Shown here: positions 17,973 through 27,458 of the stretch, in pieces
Layout: each line of letters begins with the position of its first letter
Numbering within the stretch: position 1 is the stretch's first letter
Assembly: GCF_900110995.1 (NCBI RefSeq)
Contig: NZ_FOJF01000003.1
Coordinates: 1,364,001 to 1,428,000, forward strand
Direction of reading: 5' to 3'
DNA: 64,000 bases
Origin: Chitinophaga sp. YR573
Lineage (GTDB): Bacteria > Bacteroidota > Bacteroidia > Chitinophagales > Chitinophagaceae
Made by a program: the position numbers and the translations under genes
Notes under the pieces: generated by a model
What the model saw: the letters and a program-made list of their open reading frames with translations, nothing else
The model's database searches: none
What the model was told of the DNA's origin: nothing

Positions 17973-20900
17973 TTAGAATGACAGATTAATGCCCAGTGTA
18001 TACGTACGTGCCAGCGGATAGTTGGTAAAGTCTTCACCCGGTGTTAATCCTACATTAGACGCATTTCCTGAAGGGGATTTACGGCTGACTTCCGGATTGG
18101 CTCCACTGTACTTTGTGAACGTAGCCAGGTTCTGTACACTGGCATACAAACGGGCAGTACTGATAAATTTGGTATGCTCCAGTAAACGCCTGCCGAAGTT
18201 ATACCCCAGTGCAATATTCTGTATCCGCATGAAAGAGCCACTCTCTATCCAGGAAGAGTTCACATCGCGGTATATCACCCTGGCGCCATTAGTAGTAGGC
18301 GTTTGCCCGTCTCCCGGATTCTCCGGAGAACGCCAGCGGTTTAATACACTACGGTCTACGTTAAAGATGCCATCTATATTCTGTAAGTATTGTTTGGATG
18401 TTTTCATGACCTGTCCACCCTGTGAACCAACCAGCACTATACCTAAATCAAGACTCTTATAATTGAAATGGTTTGTTAATCCCCAGATGAATGTAGGATT
18501 AGGATCACCGATGATCTCGAAATCATTCACCGGTTCTATTACGCCATTTCCATCTACATCTTTATACTTGATAGAACCTACTACAGATGTTACATTCTTT
18601 GGAGATTTATCAAAATCGGCCTGGTCTTTATATACACCCAATACTTTATAGCCATAGAACAGCCCTATAGGCTTACCTACTTCCGTGATATGTGTATAAG
18701 AACCCTCTCCGCTTCTACCGCTGTAAATAGGGTCGTTTTTGTCATTCAGGGCCAGTACTTTATTCCGGTTAAAGGCAATGTTGGCGTTGGTTGTCCATTT
18801 TAATTCTCCGGATAAGTTATCTGTATTGATACCAAACTCAAATCCATGATTTTCTATTTTACCTGAGTTGATGATTACATTGGTATAACCAGAGGATAAA
18901 GGAATTTCTGAGTTATACAACATGCCCCTGGTGATACGCCTGTAATAATCAGCTGTTACATTCAGCCTGCCACCAAAGAACCCTGCATCAATACCTGCAT
19001 CCAGTTGGGAAGATTCTTCCCAGGTAAGATTAGGATTCCTGAGGTTCGAGCTGCTACGGCCGCTGGCTACACCACCACCAAATACATAGTTGGAGGAATT
19101 GATGTTGGACACGTACGTATAGTTACCGATATTATAATTACCGGAAAGACCATAACTCACTCTCAGTTTCAGATCGCTTAACCAGGAAACATGCTTCAGG
19201 AATTCTTCTTCAGATGCCCGCCATGCAAACGCTCCGGAAGGGAATGTACCAAAGCGGTTGTTGGTACCAAAACGGGAAGAACCATCAGAACGTACTGTAC
19301 CTGTCAGCAGGTATTTACCTTTATAAGAATAGTTGATCCTGCCCAGGTAAGAAAGTATAGCCCACTCCTGTACATCCTGGGTATAAGTTGGAATAGTAGC
19401 CGCTGCATTGATAGGCTGAATCAGATCATCAGGGTAATTAGTAGCATCAATCCGTAAATAGTCCACTCTTTCTTTCTGTGCAGTATATCCTAATACCACA
19501 TTAATCGCATGATCTTTTCCCAGCTTTTTATCATACGACAATAACATCTCGGATAACCAGTTTAAACTATTGGCTTTAGATTGAGAAGAGTTAGGAATAC
19601 CAGGAGGAGGATTGTTTACCCCACCCAGGATAGAGGGATTAAATACAAAAGAAGATCCGTTACCGTAGTTCACATTAAAACTACCCCGGAACTTTAATCC
19701 ATCAATGATTTCATACTCTCCGTACACACCACCTAAACCGGAGAAGCTGGTCACTTTTGTTGCGCCATATTCCAGTGAATTCAAAGGGTTAGCGGCACTA
19801 AACATACCAGGGGAAGCAATGTAAGGTGTACGTTTTCCGGTACTGTCTGTAACCGGTATCAGCGGACTTAACCACAGACTACGGGTAAGCACATCCGTAA
19901 ACCCGTTTTCGAAATCATTTATATGCTGCTGACTGTAAGTAGGTGCCAGGTCTATACCTATCTTTACTTTACGGCCTATTTTACTTTCAATATTTGCTCT
20001 TACTGTATATCTCTTATAATCAGTATAACGTAATACCCCATCCTGGTCAAAATAACCAACGGAAAAGTTATACTTCGTATTCTCTGAACCACCACTTACA
20101 CCCAGGGAAGTATTATGCTGAGGGGCAGTATGCAACACGGTATTGTACCAGTTGGTGCCTTCTCCATATTGTTCAGGATGTCTGTAATCCACAGGAATAT
20201 CAGCATCGGTAGCTGTTAATCCACGTGATGCAAAATCATCTACAATAATATCTTTCCTGAATTGTGCAAACTCACGTGCATTCAGCATCTTTGGCCTACC
20301 CTTATCTGGTACCTGCTGGAAACCCGTATAGGTGTTCAGCGTTACCCTGGGGGCGCCTTTCTGCCCATGTTTGGTAGTAATGACTACTACGCCATTCGCT
20401 CCCCTGGAACCATAGATAGCAGTAGAGGATGCATCTTTCAGCACAGTCATCGTTTCAATATCATCCGGATTAATAATGTTCAGCGGACTTGCCTGCTGAT
20501 CAAAACTACCGGACAGTGGAAATCCATCCACTACGTACAACGGATCACTGCCTGCTCCGATAGAACCTGATCCGCGAATCTTAATAGAAGCACCACCACC
20601 AGGAGTACCAGATACAGCACTTACCTGTACACCAGGCACCTGCCCTGCCAGCTTCTGGTCCAGCCCCGCTGTGGGTAAGTCCTGCAGCTGTTTGGCATTG
20701 ATGCTGGTAATAGCCCCTGTCATGTCTTTTTTCTGCTGACTACCATATCCTATTACCACTACTTCATTCAATCCTGAAGTGGAAGATGACAACCGTACAT
20801 TAATAGCGGAAGTTGTTCCCACTGTTACCCTCTTTTCATCATAACCCAGGAAGCGAAAAGCAAGTACATCACCGGGAGCAGCCTGTAAGGTGTATTGTCC

Positions 20901-21104
20901 GCTGGTATTGGTTTGTGTGCCCACTGACTTGCCCACTACCTGCACTATTACGCCAGCCAGCGGTCCTTCAGCAGAATCACTGACAGCACCTGTAATCGTC
21001 ATTTTTTGTTGTGCAATTGCCTGAGTACAGCATAGTAACAGCAAGAGGCTGCATTGAATAGAAAATCGCCGCCATAGCGGACTACAGATTAAATGTTTGT
21101 ACAT
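17973..21104 (-). CDS. SusC/RagA-family TonB-dependent outer-membrane transporter
   Basis: 1043 residues. After the signal peptide (ending CTQAIAQQ) comes a carboxypeptidase-regulatory-like domain (about 33-105). The plug begins at LNEVVVIGYGSQQKKDMTGAI, a typical SusC TonB-box region, and runs through DPLYVVDGFPL and VLKDASSTAIYGSRGANGVV. The rest is the 22-strand barrel, ending in an aromatic C-terminus (LGINLSF). There is no STN domain, so it is probably not coupled to an anti-sigma pathway. It is the first gene of the susC-susD-GH78-GH20 locus. No dedicated regulator lies beside it. Confidence 0.97.
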   Translation of the reverse strand: MYKHLICSPLWRRFSIQCSLLLLLCCTQAIAQQKMTITGAVSDSAEGPLAGVIVQVVGKSVGTQTNTSGQYTLQAAPGDVLAFRFLGYDEKRVTVGTTSAINVRLSSSTSGLNEVVVIGYGSQQKKDMTGAITSINAKQLQDLPTAGLDQKLAGQVPGVQVSAVSGTPGGGASIKIRGSGSIGAGSDPLYVVDGFPLSGSFDQQASPLNIINPDDIETMTVLKDASSTAIYGSRGANGVVVITTKHGQKGAPRVTLNTYTGFQQVPDKGRPKMLNAREFAQFRKDIIVDDFASRGLTATDADIPVDYRHPEQYGEGTNWYNTVLHTAPQHNTSLGVSGGSENTKYNFSVGYFDQDGVLRYTDYKRYTVRANIESKIGRKVKIGIDLAPTYSQQHINDFENGFTDVLTRSLWLSPLIPVTDSTGKRTPYIASPGMFSAANPLNSLEYGATKVTSFSGLGGVYGEYEIIDGLKFRGSFNVNYGNGSSFVFNPSILGGVNNPPPGIPNSSQSKANSLNWLSEMLLSYDKKLGKDHAINVVLGYTAQKERVDYLRIDATNYPDDLIQPINAAATIPTYTQDVQEWAILSYLGRINYSYKGKYLLTGTVRSDGSSRFGTNNRFGTFPSGAFAWRASEEEFLKHVSWLSDLKLRVSYGLSGNYNIGNYTYVSNINSSNYVFGGGVASGRSSSNLRNPNLTWEESSQLDAGIDAGFFGGRLNVTADYYRRITRGMLYNSEIPLSSGYTNVIINSGKIENHGFEFGINTDNLSGELKWTTNANIAFNRNKVLALNDKNDPIYSGRSGEGSYTHITEVGKPIGLFYGYKVLGVYKDQADFDKSPKNVTSVVGSIKYKDVDGNGVIEPVNDFEIIGDPNPTFIWGLTNHFNYKSLDLGIVLVGSQGGQVMKTSKQYLQNIDGIFNVDRSVLNRWRSPENPGDGQTPTTNGARVIYRDVNSSWIESGSFMRIQNIALGYNFGRRLLEHTKFISTARLYASVQNLATFTKYSGANPEVSRKSPSGNASNVGLTPGEDFTNYPLARTYTLGINLSF

Positions 21105-21339
21105 AACGGGAATAGATTATAAACATTAAAAAATTGGCATGAGTATCTCTGCCCGGCATACTACCCGGAACAAAATCCACTGCAAATAATAACTACAAAA
21201 AGAATTGGCTATGAATGCCAGCTATGATTCTGATAAGACATACGTGGAACTATTATGGAATGAATCAATAAACGTGCGAACAAAAATTAAATTAGTACAA
21301 ATACTCAGCGCAACTATCCTACACTATCTTACTGGGCAT

Positions 21340-21368
21340 AAAAAAAGTGCCGGTACAAAGACCGGCAC
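21340..21368 (-). terminator. Terminator of the DUF5074-like lipoprotein gene
   Basis: Stem GTGCCGGT / ACCGGCAC with a 6-base loop, followed on the minus strand by a U-run (A-run 21340-21346). It separates the lipoprotein gene ending at 21391 from susC, so the two are separate transcription units. Confidence 0.88.
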
Positions 21369-21390
21369 CTCAAATATTATGAAACAAACA

Positions 21391-22452
21391 TTAATGGAAA
21401 ACAGTCATAGCAGGATAATAATTGCCATTATAAATAAATGAACCTGTCTGTACACCTGTAGATGCATTATAAGAATACATCGTATTGATGGAGCCACCAT
21501 AAACGTTATCCGTAGTGCTCAGCATCAGTGTATTCTTCTGTGGATTATAGGCAATGCCCTTACCATAAAAGAAATGATCTGCAGGTATTGTAATAAACGG
21601 CGTTGCAATAGATGCATTATTACCAACTACATATTTATATACTGCATTATAATCAGAAGTAACATATATGGCATTTTCTGTAGTGGAAGCTACAATAGAA
21701 CCACTTGTATAAGTATAGGGGTTGTAATAGATATCAAAGGTGGTATTGATCGTATCTACTTTCAGTGTTCCCGGGTTTATTTTCAATAATGAATTAGTCG
21801 TAGCTGCCCATACATCTCCATCTTTACTAATTGCAAAACCTGTCTTTGCCGGCCCTATAGTTTTAGCAATGCTATAATCACTGCTGTTTAAAGCAATGAT
21901 ACCGCTCGTTTCAGAGAGCACAAAAATATAATTGCCTGCTTTGATCATATCTCCTACACCTTCGCTTATTCCTGTTATTTTAGTTCCCACTGTTACAGCA
22001 GAAAGATCAACAGGATAAATACCTGCGGTGGTACTCAGCAAACCACGGGAAGCATCCACTCCAACAAAGGCATGTGCCATATCACCATTGGGTAAGCTGT
22101 TAATGCGAGCCGTTTCCTTGAGTGTATATGGATCTGTAAGGACTATTGGTCCGCCCAGGTTTACAACAAGAAATAATTTATTATTGAAGATGGTCGCAAA
22201 TTCCAGCACCTGTGTATTTGTACCTAAAGTTTTACCTGGATTTTCAGTAGTATATGCATTCAGGTAAAGAGAATCATTGGTGTAACTGTAAAAGTGTACA
22301 TTGCCCGCTACATTGTTATAGCTCCCTTCATTTATCAGGAAAAAGCCATTATCATATCTACCTTTGAATACATTTGCATCATCATCTTTACTACAGGAGG
22401 TGATGATCATGACAAAAAGAACCAATAACAACTGGGGTAATTTTCTATACAT
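21391..22452 (-). CDS. Beta-propeller surface lipoprotein (DUF5074-like)
   Basis: The start is ATG 22452 (MYRKLPQLLLVLFVMIITSC), giving a lipoprotein signal with Cys20 followed by SKDDD, a sequence typical of lipoproteins exported to the Bacteroidota surface. The 353-residue protein has repeated four-stranded blade phrases (GGPIVLTDPYTL, GNYIFVLSETSGIIALNSSDYSI, GDVWAATTNSLLKINPGTL, NPQKNTLMLSTTDNVYGG), i.e. a YncE/DUF5074-like propeller. The opening NGFFLINEGSYNN is characteristic of that group. Function is unknown; relatives often accompany TonB transporters. It has its own terminator. Confidence 0.82.
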   Translation of the reverse strand: MYRKLPQLLLVLFVMIITSCSKDDDANVFKGRYDNGFFLINEGSYNNVAGNVHFYSYTNDSLYLNAYTTENPGKTLGTNTQVLEFATIFNNKLFLVVNLGGPIVLTDPYTLKETARINSLPNGDMAHAFVGVDASRGLLSTTAGIYPVDLSAVTVGTKITGISEGVGDMIKAGNYIFVLSETSGIIALNSSDYSIAKTIGPAKTGFAISKDGDVWAATTNSLLKINPGTLKVDTINTTFDIYYNPYTYTSGSIVASTTENAIYVTSDYNAVYKYVVGNNASIATPFITIPADHFFYGKGIAYNPQKNTLMLSTTDNVYGGSINTMYSYNASTGVQTGSFIYNGNYYPAMTVFH

Positions 22453-22556
22453 ATATAAAATTTTAAAGAAGATGGGGCACAAACCTACTGTATGACTATT
22501 AAATATCCAAAAAGAAAAATACTATAGTATCTTGCCGAAAATTCAAAATAATTCAG

Positions 22557-24401
22557 TTGAAGCAATTATTTCTGTTTGTATCGCTGCTCCTTATAGTTCA
22601 CGGTAGCCATGCCCAAAGTATACTAAATAAAACCGTTTCTGTAAATGTAACCCGGCAGCCACTGGCCACTGTACTGGATAACATTAGCAGTGAGGGTAAT
22701 TTCCATTTTTCATATATAAAGGATTTCATCAGGGATGATAGCCTGGTGACTGTCAATGTTTCCCATAAAACAGTGAAACAGATACTGGATATGATATTCC
22801 AGGGTTCCTGCCAGTATAAGGAGATTGGCAACCAGCTGATTCTGCAGCGTGCAGGTAAAGAAAAATGGTACTCTGTAAGCGGATATATTACAGATGCTAT
22901 CACCGGCAGACCTGTCAGCAATGTCACTATCTACGAGCGGATGCAGCTGATATCCACCATGACCAACGAGCAGGGCTTCTTCCGTATCAGGCTGAGGGAA
23001 AGAGATCAGATAACGGCGCTCACTGTCAGTAAAGACCTTTATAAGGATACTGCCATGATTATCATCAGCGGGCATGATCAGGAGATGAAGGCCAGTATCA
23101 AACCCTCTAATCCCATCATGTTATCCATCGTAGATGTAAGCCAGTATTCTCATGTGGAGCAGACCTTGCTGGGGCGTCTCTTTCTGTCTTCCCGTCAGCG
23201 GGTACGCAGTTTGAACCTTAGCGAGTTTTTCACTAAACAGCCTTACCAGTACTCTATTGTACCCAGTTTAGGTACACATGGCAAGTTAGGTTCACAGGTG
23301 ATCAATAAGGCCTCCCTGAATATGATTGGCGGGTATACCGCAGGATTGCACGGTGTTGAAATGGCAGGGATCTTCAATATTGATCAGAAGGATGTGAAGT
23401 ATGTGCAGGTGGCCGGGGCATTCAATATTGTGGGAGGTAAATTCGAAGGTGTACAATTCGCCGGTTTACATAATCATGTGCTGGATTCAATGAAGGGGCT
23501 ACAGGCATCAGGAATCAGTAATGTGATCAGGGGTAGCTTTGAAGGCGTACAACTGGGCGGTATTGTGAACCATATAAAAGGAACCATTGTGGGAATGCAG
23601 GCTGCTGCTGTCGCTAATCTCAGTGAAGACAGCGTCCAGGGAGCACAGTTTGGAGGGATCATTAATCAGACTAAATACCTTAACGGATTTCAGGCTGCCG
23701 GTATAGGCAATCTCGTTACAGGAAACACGGAAGGGGTACAGTTAGCTGGTATAGTCAATTATACCGAAGGGTTTAAAGGATTTCACGCCGCTGGTATAGG
23801 GAATATTGCAACCGGGACCGTAGAAGGTCTGCAGGCATCTGGTATTTTCAACTATGCTAAAAAGCTGAAAGGTGTACAGGTAGGGGTGGTTAACATTGCG
23901 GATTCTTCCGATGGATATAGTATAGGATTATTCAATCTGGTAATGAAAAACGGTTATCACCGGCTGGATGTATATAGTGATGAAACGCTGGATATTAATC
24001 TGGCCTGGAAATCGGGTAACCGTAAGCTATACACTATTCTAATGGTAGGCACCAGCCTGAATAATAATGAAAAAGCATATTCCTTTGGGTTTGGAATGGG
24101 CCACAGTTTCCGGCTTAATCAGAAAATGAGCATTGAGGCCGAATTTATCTCTCAGTCGGTATACCTGGGCGACTGGAAATATCCGGAGTCCCTGAACCGC
24201 TTTCAGCCTGTGTTAAACATAAAGCTGGCTAAAAACGTTACCTTGTTTGCCGGCCCATGCTTTACAATTAGTTATCATGATGCTGCCGCTACGCCCGTAG
24301 CTGGCTATAAAGCTGCCCTGCCCGGGCGCTACAACGCTTTTAAGATGGGAGATAATGTCTCGGGCTGGTTTGGCTGGCATGCAGGCATCGGGTTTTTCTA
24401 G
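22557..24401 (+). CDS. STN/CarboxypepD-reg protein with LA_2272-like surface repeats, TTG start
   Basis: A 614-residue exported protein. The start is TTG 22557: the signal peptide (KQLFLFVSLLLIVHGSHAQS) begins there, and no ATG lies in front of the mature domain. An STN-like secretin/TonB domain (about 22-100) is followed by a carboxypeptidase-regulatory-like domain (about 103-180). A run of about eleven 16-residue repeats follows (about 258-460) with pattern [VLF]Q-x-[AS]G-[IL]-x-N-x4-G-x3-G, like LA_2272-type surface repeats, and then a beta-rich C-terminal region. The layout suggests a surface-associated beta-solenoid. No function is known. It is divergent from the propeller lipoprotein, with about 100 bp between the two. 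Confidence 0.8.
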   Translation: MKQLFLFVSLLLIVHGSHAQSILNKTVSVNVTRQPLATVLDNISSEGNFHFSYIKDFIRDDSLVTVNVSHKTVKQILDMIFQGSCQYKEIGNQLILQRAGKEKWYSVSGYITDAITGRPVSNVTIYERMQLISTMTNEQGFFRIRLRERDQITALTVSKDLYKDTAMIIISGHDQEMKASIKPSNPIMLSIVDVSQYSHVEQTLLGRLFLSSRQRVRSLNLSEFFTKQPYQYSIVPSLGTHGKLGSQVINKASLNMIGGYTAGLHGVEMAGIFNIDQKDVKYVQVAGAFNIVGGKFEGVQFAGLHNHVLDSMKGLQASGISNVIRGSFEGVQLGGIVNHIKGTIVGMQAAAVANLSEDSVQGAQFGGIINQTKYLNGFQAAGIGNLVTGNTEGVQLAGIVNYTEGFKGFHAAGIGNIATGTVEGLQASGIFNYAKKLKGVQVGVVNIADSSDGYSIGLFNLVMKNGYHRLDVYSDETLDINLAWKSGNRKLYTILMVGTSLNNNEKAYSFGFGMGHSFRLNQKMSIEAEFISQSVYLGDWKYPESLNRFQPVLNIKLAKNVTLFAGPCFTISYHDAAATPVAGYKAALPGRYNAFKMGDNVSGWFGWHAGIGFF

Positions 24402-24453
24402 ATTATTTGATACCTTTGCACCCCTCTTCGGAGGATTGCTAAAATTGAATACT

Positions 24454-25329
24454 ATGTCTAAAGTAAAAGTAGGTTTTGTGCAAATGAGCTGTACCGGTGA
24501 TAAAGCGGAAAATCTAGCCAAAGCCAGTCAGCAGATACGGGAAGCAGCCGCCAAAGGTGCGCAGATCGTTTGCCTGCAGGAACTATTCACGTCCCTGTAT
24601 TTCTGTGATGAGGAAAATTATGACAATTTCTCCCTCGCAGAACCCATTCCCGGCCCTTCTACAGACTCATTACAGAAAGTAGCGGCAGAACTGGGTGTAG
24701 TGATCATCGCCTCCCTCTTTGAAAAAAGAGCACAGGGATTATACCACAACACCACAGCAGTACTGGATGCAGACGGCGCTTACCTTGGTAAATACCGCAA
24801 AATGCATATCCCGGACGATCCGGCTTATTACGAGAAATTCTACTTCACCCCGGGTGACCTGGGTTATAAAGTCTTCAAAACCAAATTCGCTACCATCGGT
24901 GTACTGATCTGCTGGGACCAGTGGTATCCTGAAGCAGCCAGAATCACGGCCCTCATGGGTGCAGAAATCCTCTTCTATCCTACCGCTATCGGCTGGGCTA
25001 CTTCACAGGACGAAGCTACCAATGTGGAACAATACAACGCCTGGCAGACTATGCAACGCAGTCATGCCGTTGCCAACGGTCTGCATGTAGTAAGCGTGAA
25101 CCGTGTAGGATTCGAACAGGAAGGCCGCATGAAATTCTGGGGAGGCTCTTTCATTTCCAATCCATTCGGCACCATCATGTACCAGGCTTCCCATGAAAAG
25201 GAAGAAGTGTATGTACAGGAACTTGATATCGCCTTAACAGACAGATACCGCACACACTGGCCGTTTCTGCGCGACAGAAGAATCGACTCCTACGCTCCTA
25301 TTACTAAAAGATATATCGACGAATCATAA
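24454..25329 (+). CDS. aguB: N-carbamoylputrescine amidase
   Basis: The start is ATG 24454 (MSKVKVGFVQMSC); the longer reading from 24355 overlaps the preceding gene and adds 33 unrelated residues. The 291-residue nitrilase-fold enzyme has the catalytic triad Glu43 (LQELF), Lys116 (YRKMHIPDD) and Cys153 (LICWDQWYPEAAR). The GAEILFYPTAIGW segment and C-terminal DRRIDSYAPI are typical of AguB. It hydrolyses N-carbamoylputrescine to putrescine, CO2 and ammonia. It overlaps aguA by one base (TAATG), so the two are coupled. Confidence 0.96.
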   Translation: MSKVKVGFVQMSCTGDKAENLAKASQQIREAAAKGAQIVCLQELFTSLYFCDEENYDNFSLAEPIPGPSTDSLQKVAAELGVVIIASLFEKRAQGLYHNTTAVLDADGAYLGKYRKMHIPDDPAYYEKFYFTPGDLGYKVFKTKFATIGVLICWDQWYPEAARITALMGAEILFYPTAIGWATSQDEATNVEQYNAWQTMQRSHAVANGLHVVSVNRVGFEQEGRMKFWGGSFISNPFGTIMYQASHEKEEVYVQELDIALTDRYRTHWPFLRDRRIDSYAPITKRYIDES

Positions 25330-26375
25330 TGAACGGACAACCTACGCTTAAACAGCTTGGATATTATTTCCCGGCCGAATTTCATCCGCATGTGGCTACC
25401 TGGTTGAGCTGGCCGCATAAAGAGGCCAGCTGGCCCGGTAAAATAGACAGCATTTATCCGCAATACTGCCAGTTCATCAAATACCTGACGGAAAGTGAGA
25501 TCGTACGTATCAATGTAAATGATGAGGCGATGAAAGCATTTGCCATCAGCCATTTGCGTAGTGCAGGTGTGAACCTTGATAAAGTAGAATTCTTTCTGCA
25601 TCCTACCAATGATGCCTGGTGCCGCGATCACGGCCCAGCTTTCCTGATCAATCCATCAGAAAAGAAAAAGGTTATTGTAGACTGGAACTATAATGCCTGG
25701 GGTGGTAAGTATCCGCCTTTCGATAAAGACGATATCATCCCTACATTAATCGCCAACCATTTTAAATTACCGGTATACCATCCGGGTATTATCATGGAAG
25801 GAGGATCCGTAGAATTCAATGGTAAAGGCACTCTGTTAACATCTGCCTGCTGCCTGTTAAATGAGAACCGCAATCCTCATCTGAATAAGGAACAGCTGGA
25901 AACCTATTTACAGGACTTCTACGGAGTAGATCAGATCCTTTGGGTAGATGAAGGCATTGTAGGAGATGATACAGATGGTCACATTGATGATACTATTCGT
26001 TTCGTGAATGAGGATACTGTAGTAACAGTGGTAGAAAGGGATAAGGGAGATGAAAATTACGAACTGCTGCAACAGAACCTGAAACAGTTACAGCAGATGC
26101 GCCTGTTAAATGGTAAACAGTTAAACGTAATTGAATTACCTATGCCGGATGCTGTGATCTTTGAAGATCAGCGCCTGCCTGCTTCTTATGCGAATTTCTA
26201 TATCAGCAATAAACATGTAATTGTACCCACTTATCGTTCTGAAAATGATGATAAGGCTTTACAGATCCTTGCAGGCTGTTTTAAAGACAGGGAAGTTGTA
26301 GGCATAGATTCTACAGAGATCATCTGGGGCCTGGGCAGCTTCCATTGCCTTAGTCAACAAGAGCCAGCTATCTGA
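25329..26375 (+). CDS. aguA: Agmatine deiminase
   Basis: A 348-residue peptidyl-arginine-deiminase-family enzyme of the guanidine-modifying superfamily. Motifs seen are WLSWPHKEASWPG (substrate pocket), NDAWCRDHGPAF, MEGGSVEFNGKGTLL, DTDGHIDD with the catalytic His/Asp, and the nucleophile Cys340 in GLGSFHCLSQQ. It converts agmatine to N-carbamoylputrescine, the substrate of AguB encoded immediately upstream. The pair makes putrescine by the agmatine route. A terminator follows 43 bp downstream. Confidence 0.96.
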   Translation: MNGQPTLKQLGYYFPAEFHPHVATWLSWPHKEASWPGKIDSIYPQYCQFIKYLTESEIVRINVNDEAMKAFAISHLRSAGVNLDKVEFFLHPTNDAWCRDHGPAFLINPSEKKKVIVDWNYNAWGGKYPPFDKDDIIPTLIANHFKLPVYHPGIIMEGGSVEFNGKGTLLTSACCLLNENRNPHLNKEQLETYLQDFYGVDQILWVDEGIVGDDTDGHIDDTIRFVNEDTVVTVVERDKGDENYELLQQNLKQLQQMRLLNGKQLNVIELPMPDAVIFEDQRLPASYANFYISNKHVIVPTYRSENDDKALQILAGCFKDREVVGIDSTEIIWGLGSFHCLSQQEPAI

Positions 26376-26418
26376 AAATAGCCCAATATCACTGAATTCA
26401 GTTATATATAACGTATTG

Positions 26419-26448
26419 TCCCGGTAGTCCCTGATTACCGGGATTTTT
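26419..26448 (+). terminator. Terminator of aguBA
   Basis: TCCCGGTA / TACCGGGA stem with a 9-base loop, followed by TTTTT. Confidence 0.85.
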
Positions 26449-26639
26449 ATTTATCTGATAGTTTTTTATGATGCTTCAACCCTAATCTGTCACAGCAATG
26501 TTAAAAAAAGCTTAACGGCAGAGCTTGAAAATAAGTCTTTCACATTTTGTTAGCATTTTAGGTGTTACCTTAGTTATAGTCAAAACAGCCGGGTAAAGAG
26601 GCTGGTATTTATTACAGAAAAACCTAACTTATTCCTTTG

Positions 26640-27383
26640 ATGAAGAAGCCAGTCTTTAAGAAAATAACTAAGCTAACTTTAGCCGCCGGCCTTTTTTCCG
26701 TAATCATGTTCAGTTCAATTGATCCTTCTGTTGGTAACAGAACTACATTTATACCTACTGTAAAAGCTGCAGGCAGTGCTATGATGATGTATGCCAACCT
26801 TCACCTGGATTCACTTGGATTGACTAAAGAAGCATTCAACTATGCCATTAAAGGCATGGAAAGGTTGCAGGCAGCAGGCAAACTAACCACTACAGATCTG
26901 ATCTCTATTGTAGATTTCAGCCTGCCGTCCAGCAAGAAAAGACTTTTTGTGATAGACCTTAAAAATGGTAAAGTGTTATTTAATACACTGGTATCACATG
27001 GTCGTAATTCCGGTACCGCAGTAGCTACAGAATTTTCCAATGCTCCTGAAAGTTTTAAGAGCAGCCTGGGATTTTATGTAACAGGAGAAACCTACAAAGG
27101 TGAACATGGTTATTCCCTTCGTTTACAGGGAGAGGAAGAGGGCATTAATGATAATGCATTAAGTCGTGGTATTGTTATGCACAGCGCTGCTTATGTAAAT
27201 GATAAGTTAGCAAACTTACAGGGATATATCGGCCGCAGCCTTGGTTGCCCGGCTATTCCGGAAAAGGTACATAAGATGATCATTGAGCAGATCAGGAATG
27301 GTACTTGTCTTTTCCTGTATAGTCCTGATAAATATTATATGGCACATTCGAAAATGTTAGAAGCTGATACTACAGTTGCTTAA
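26640..27383 (+). CDS. L,D-transpeptidase-like (YkuD_2) envelope protein
   Basis: The start is ATG 26640, directly after an in-frame TTG at 26637. The 247-residue protein has an N-terminal signal/anchor helix (about 9-26). The C-terminal domain is of the 'murein L,D-transpeptidase catalytic domain' family, with His181 (VMHSAAYV) and nucleophile Cys203 in IGRSLGCPAIP. The expected role is peptidoglycan cross-linking or attachment in the periplasm; activity in this subfamily is less well established than for classical YkuD. It is convergent with a second L,D-transpeptidase gene. Confidence 0.88.
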   Translation: MKKPVFKKITKLTLAAGLFSVIMFSSIDPSVGNRTTFIPTVKAAGSAMMMYANLHLDSLGLTKEAFNYAIKGMERLQAAGKLTTTDLISIVDFSLPSSKKRLFVIDLKNGKVLFNTLVSHGRNSGTAVATEFSNAPESFKSSLGFYVTGETYKGEHGYSLRLQGEEEGINDNALSRGIVMHSAAYVNDKLANLQGYIGRSLGCPAIPEKVHKMIIEQIRNGTCLFLYSPDKYYMAHSKMLEADTTVA

Positions 27384-27392
27384 CATTATAGC

Positions 27393-27458
27393 TTTTTTTA
27401 TTGGTGGTGCTTCACACCACCAATAAAAAAAGAATGGGCTTTGCCCTGCACCCAATTA
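27393..27458. repeat. Small hairpin intergenic element, copy 2
   Basis: A T7 run, then TTGGTGGTG-CTTCA-CACCACCAA, then A7 and GGGC-TTT-GCCC. It resembles the element at 12412-12486 but has lost the first half of the second hairpin. It lies between two convergent genes and overlaps the stop codon of the minus-strand one, so it probably acts as a two-way terminator. Confidence 0.65.

Noticed and set aside
21205..21441. 78-residue plus-strand ORF upstream of susC
   Set aside because: It runs through a clear minus-strand terminator and into the lipoprotein gene; no recognisable domain or ribosome site.
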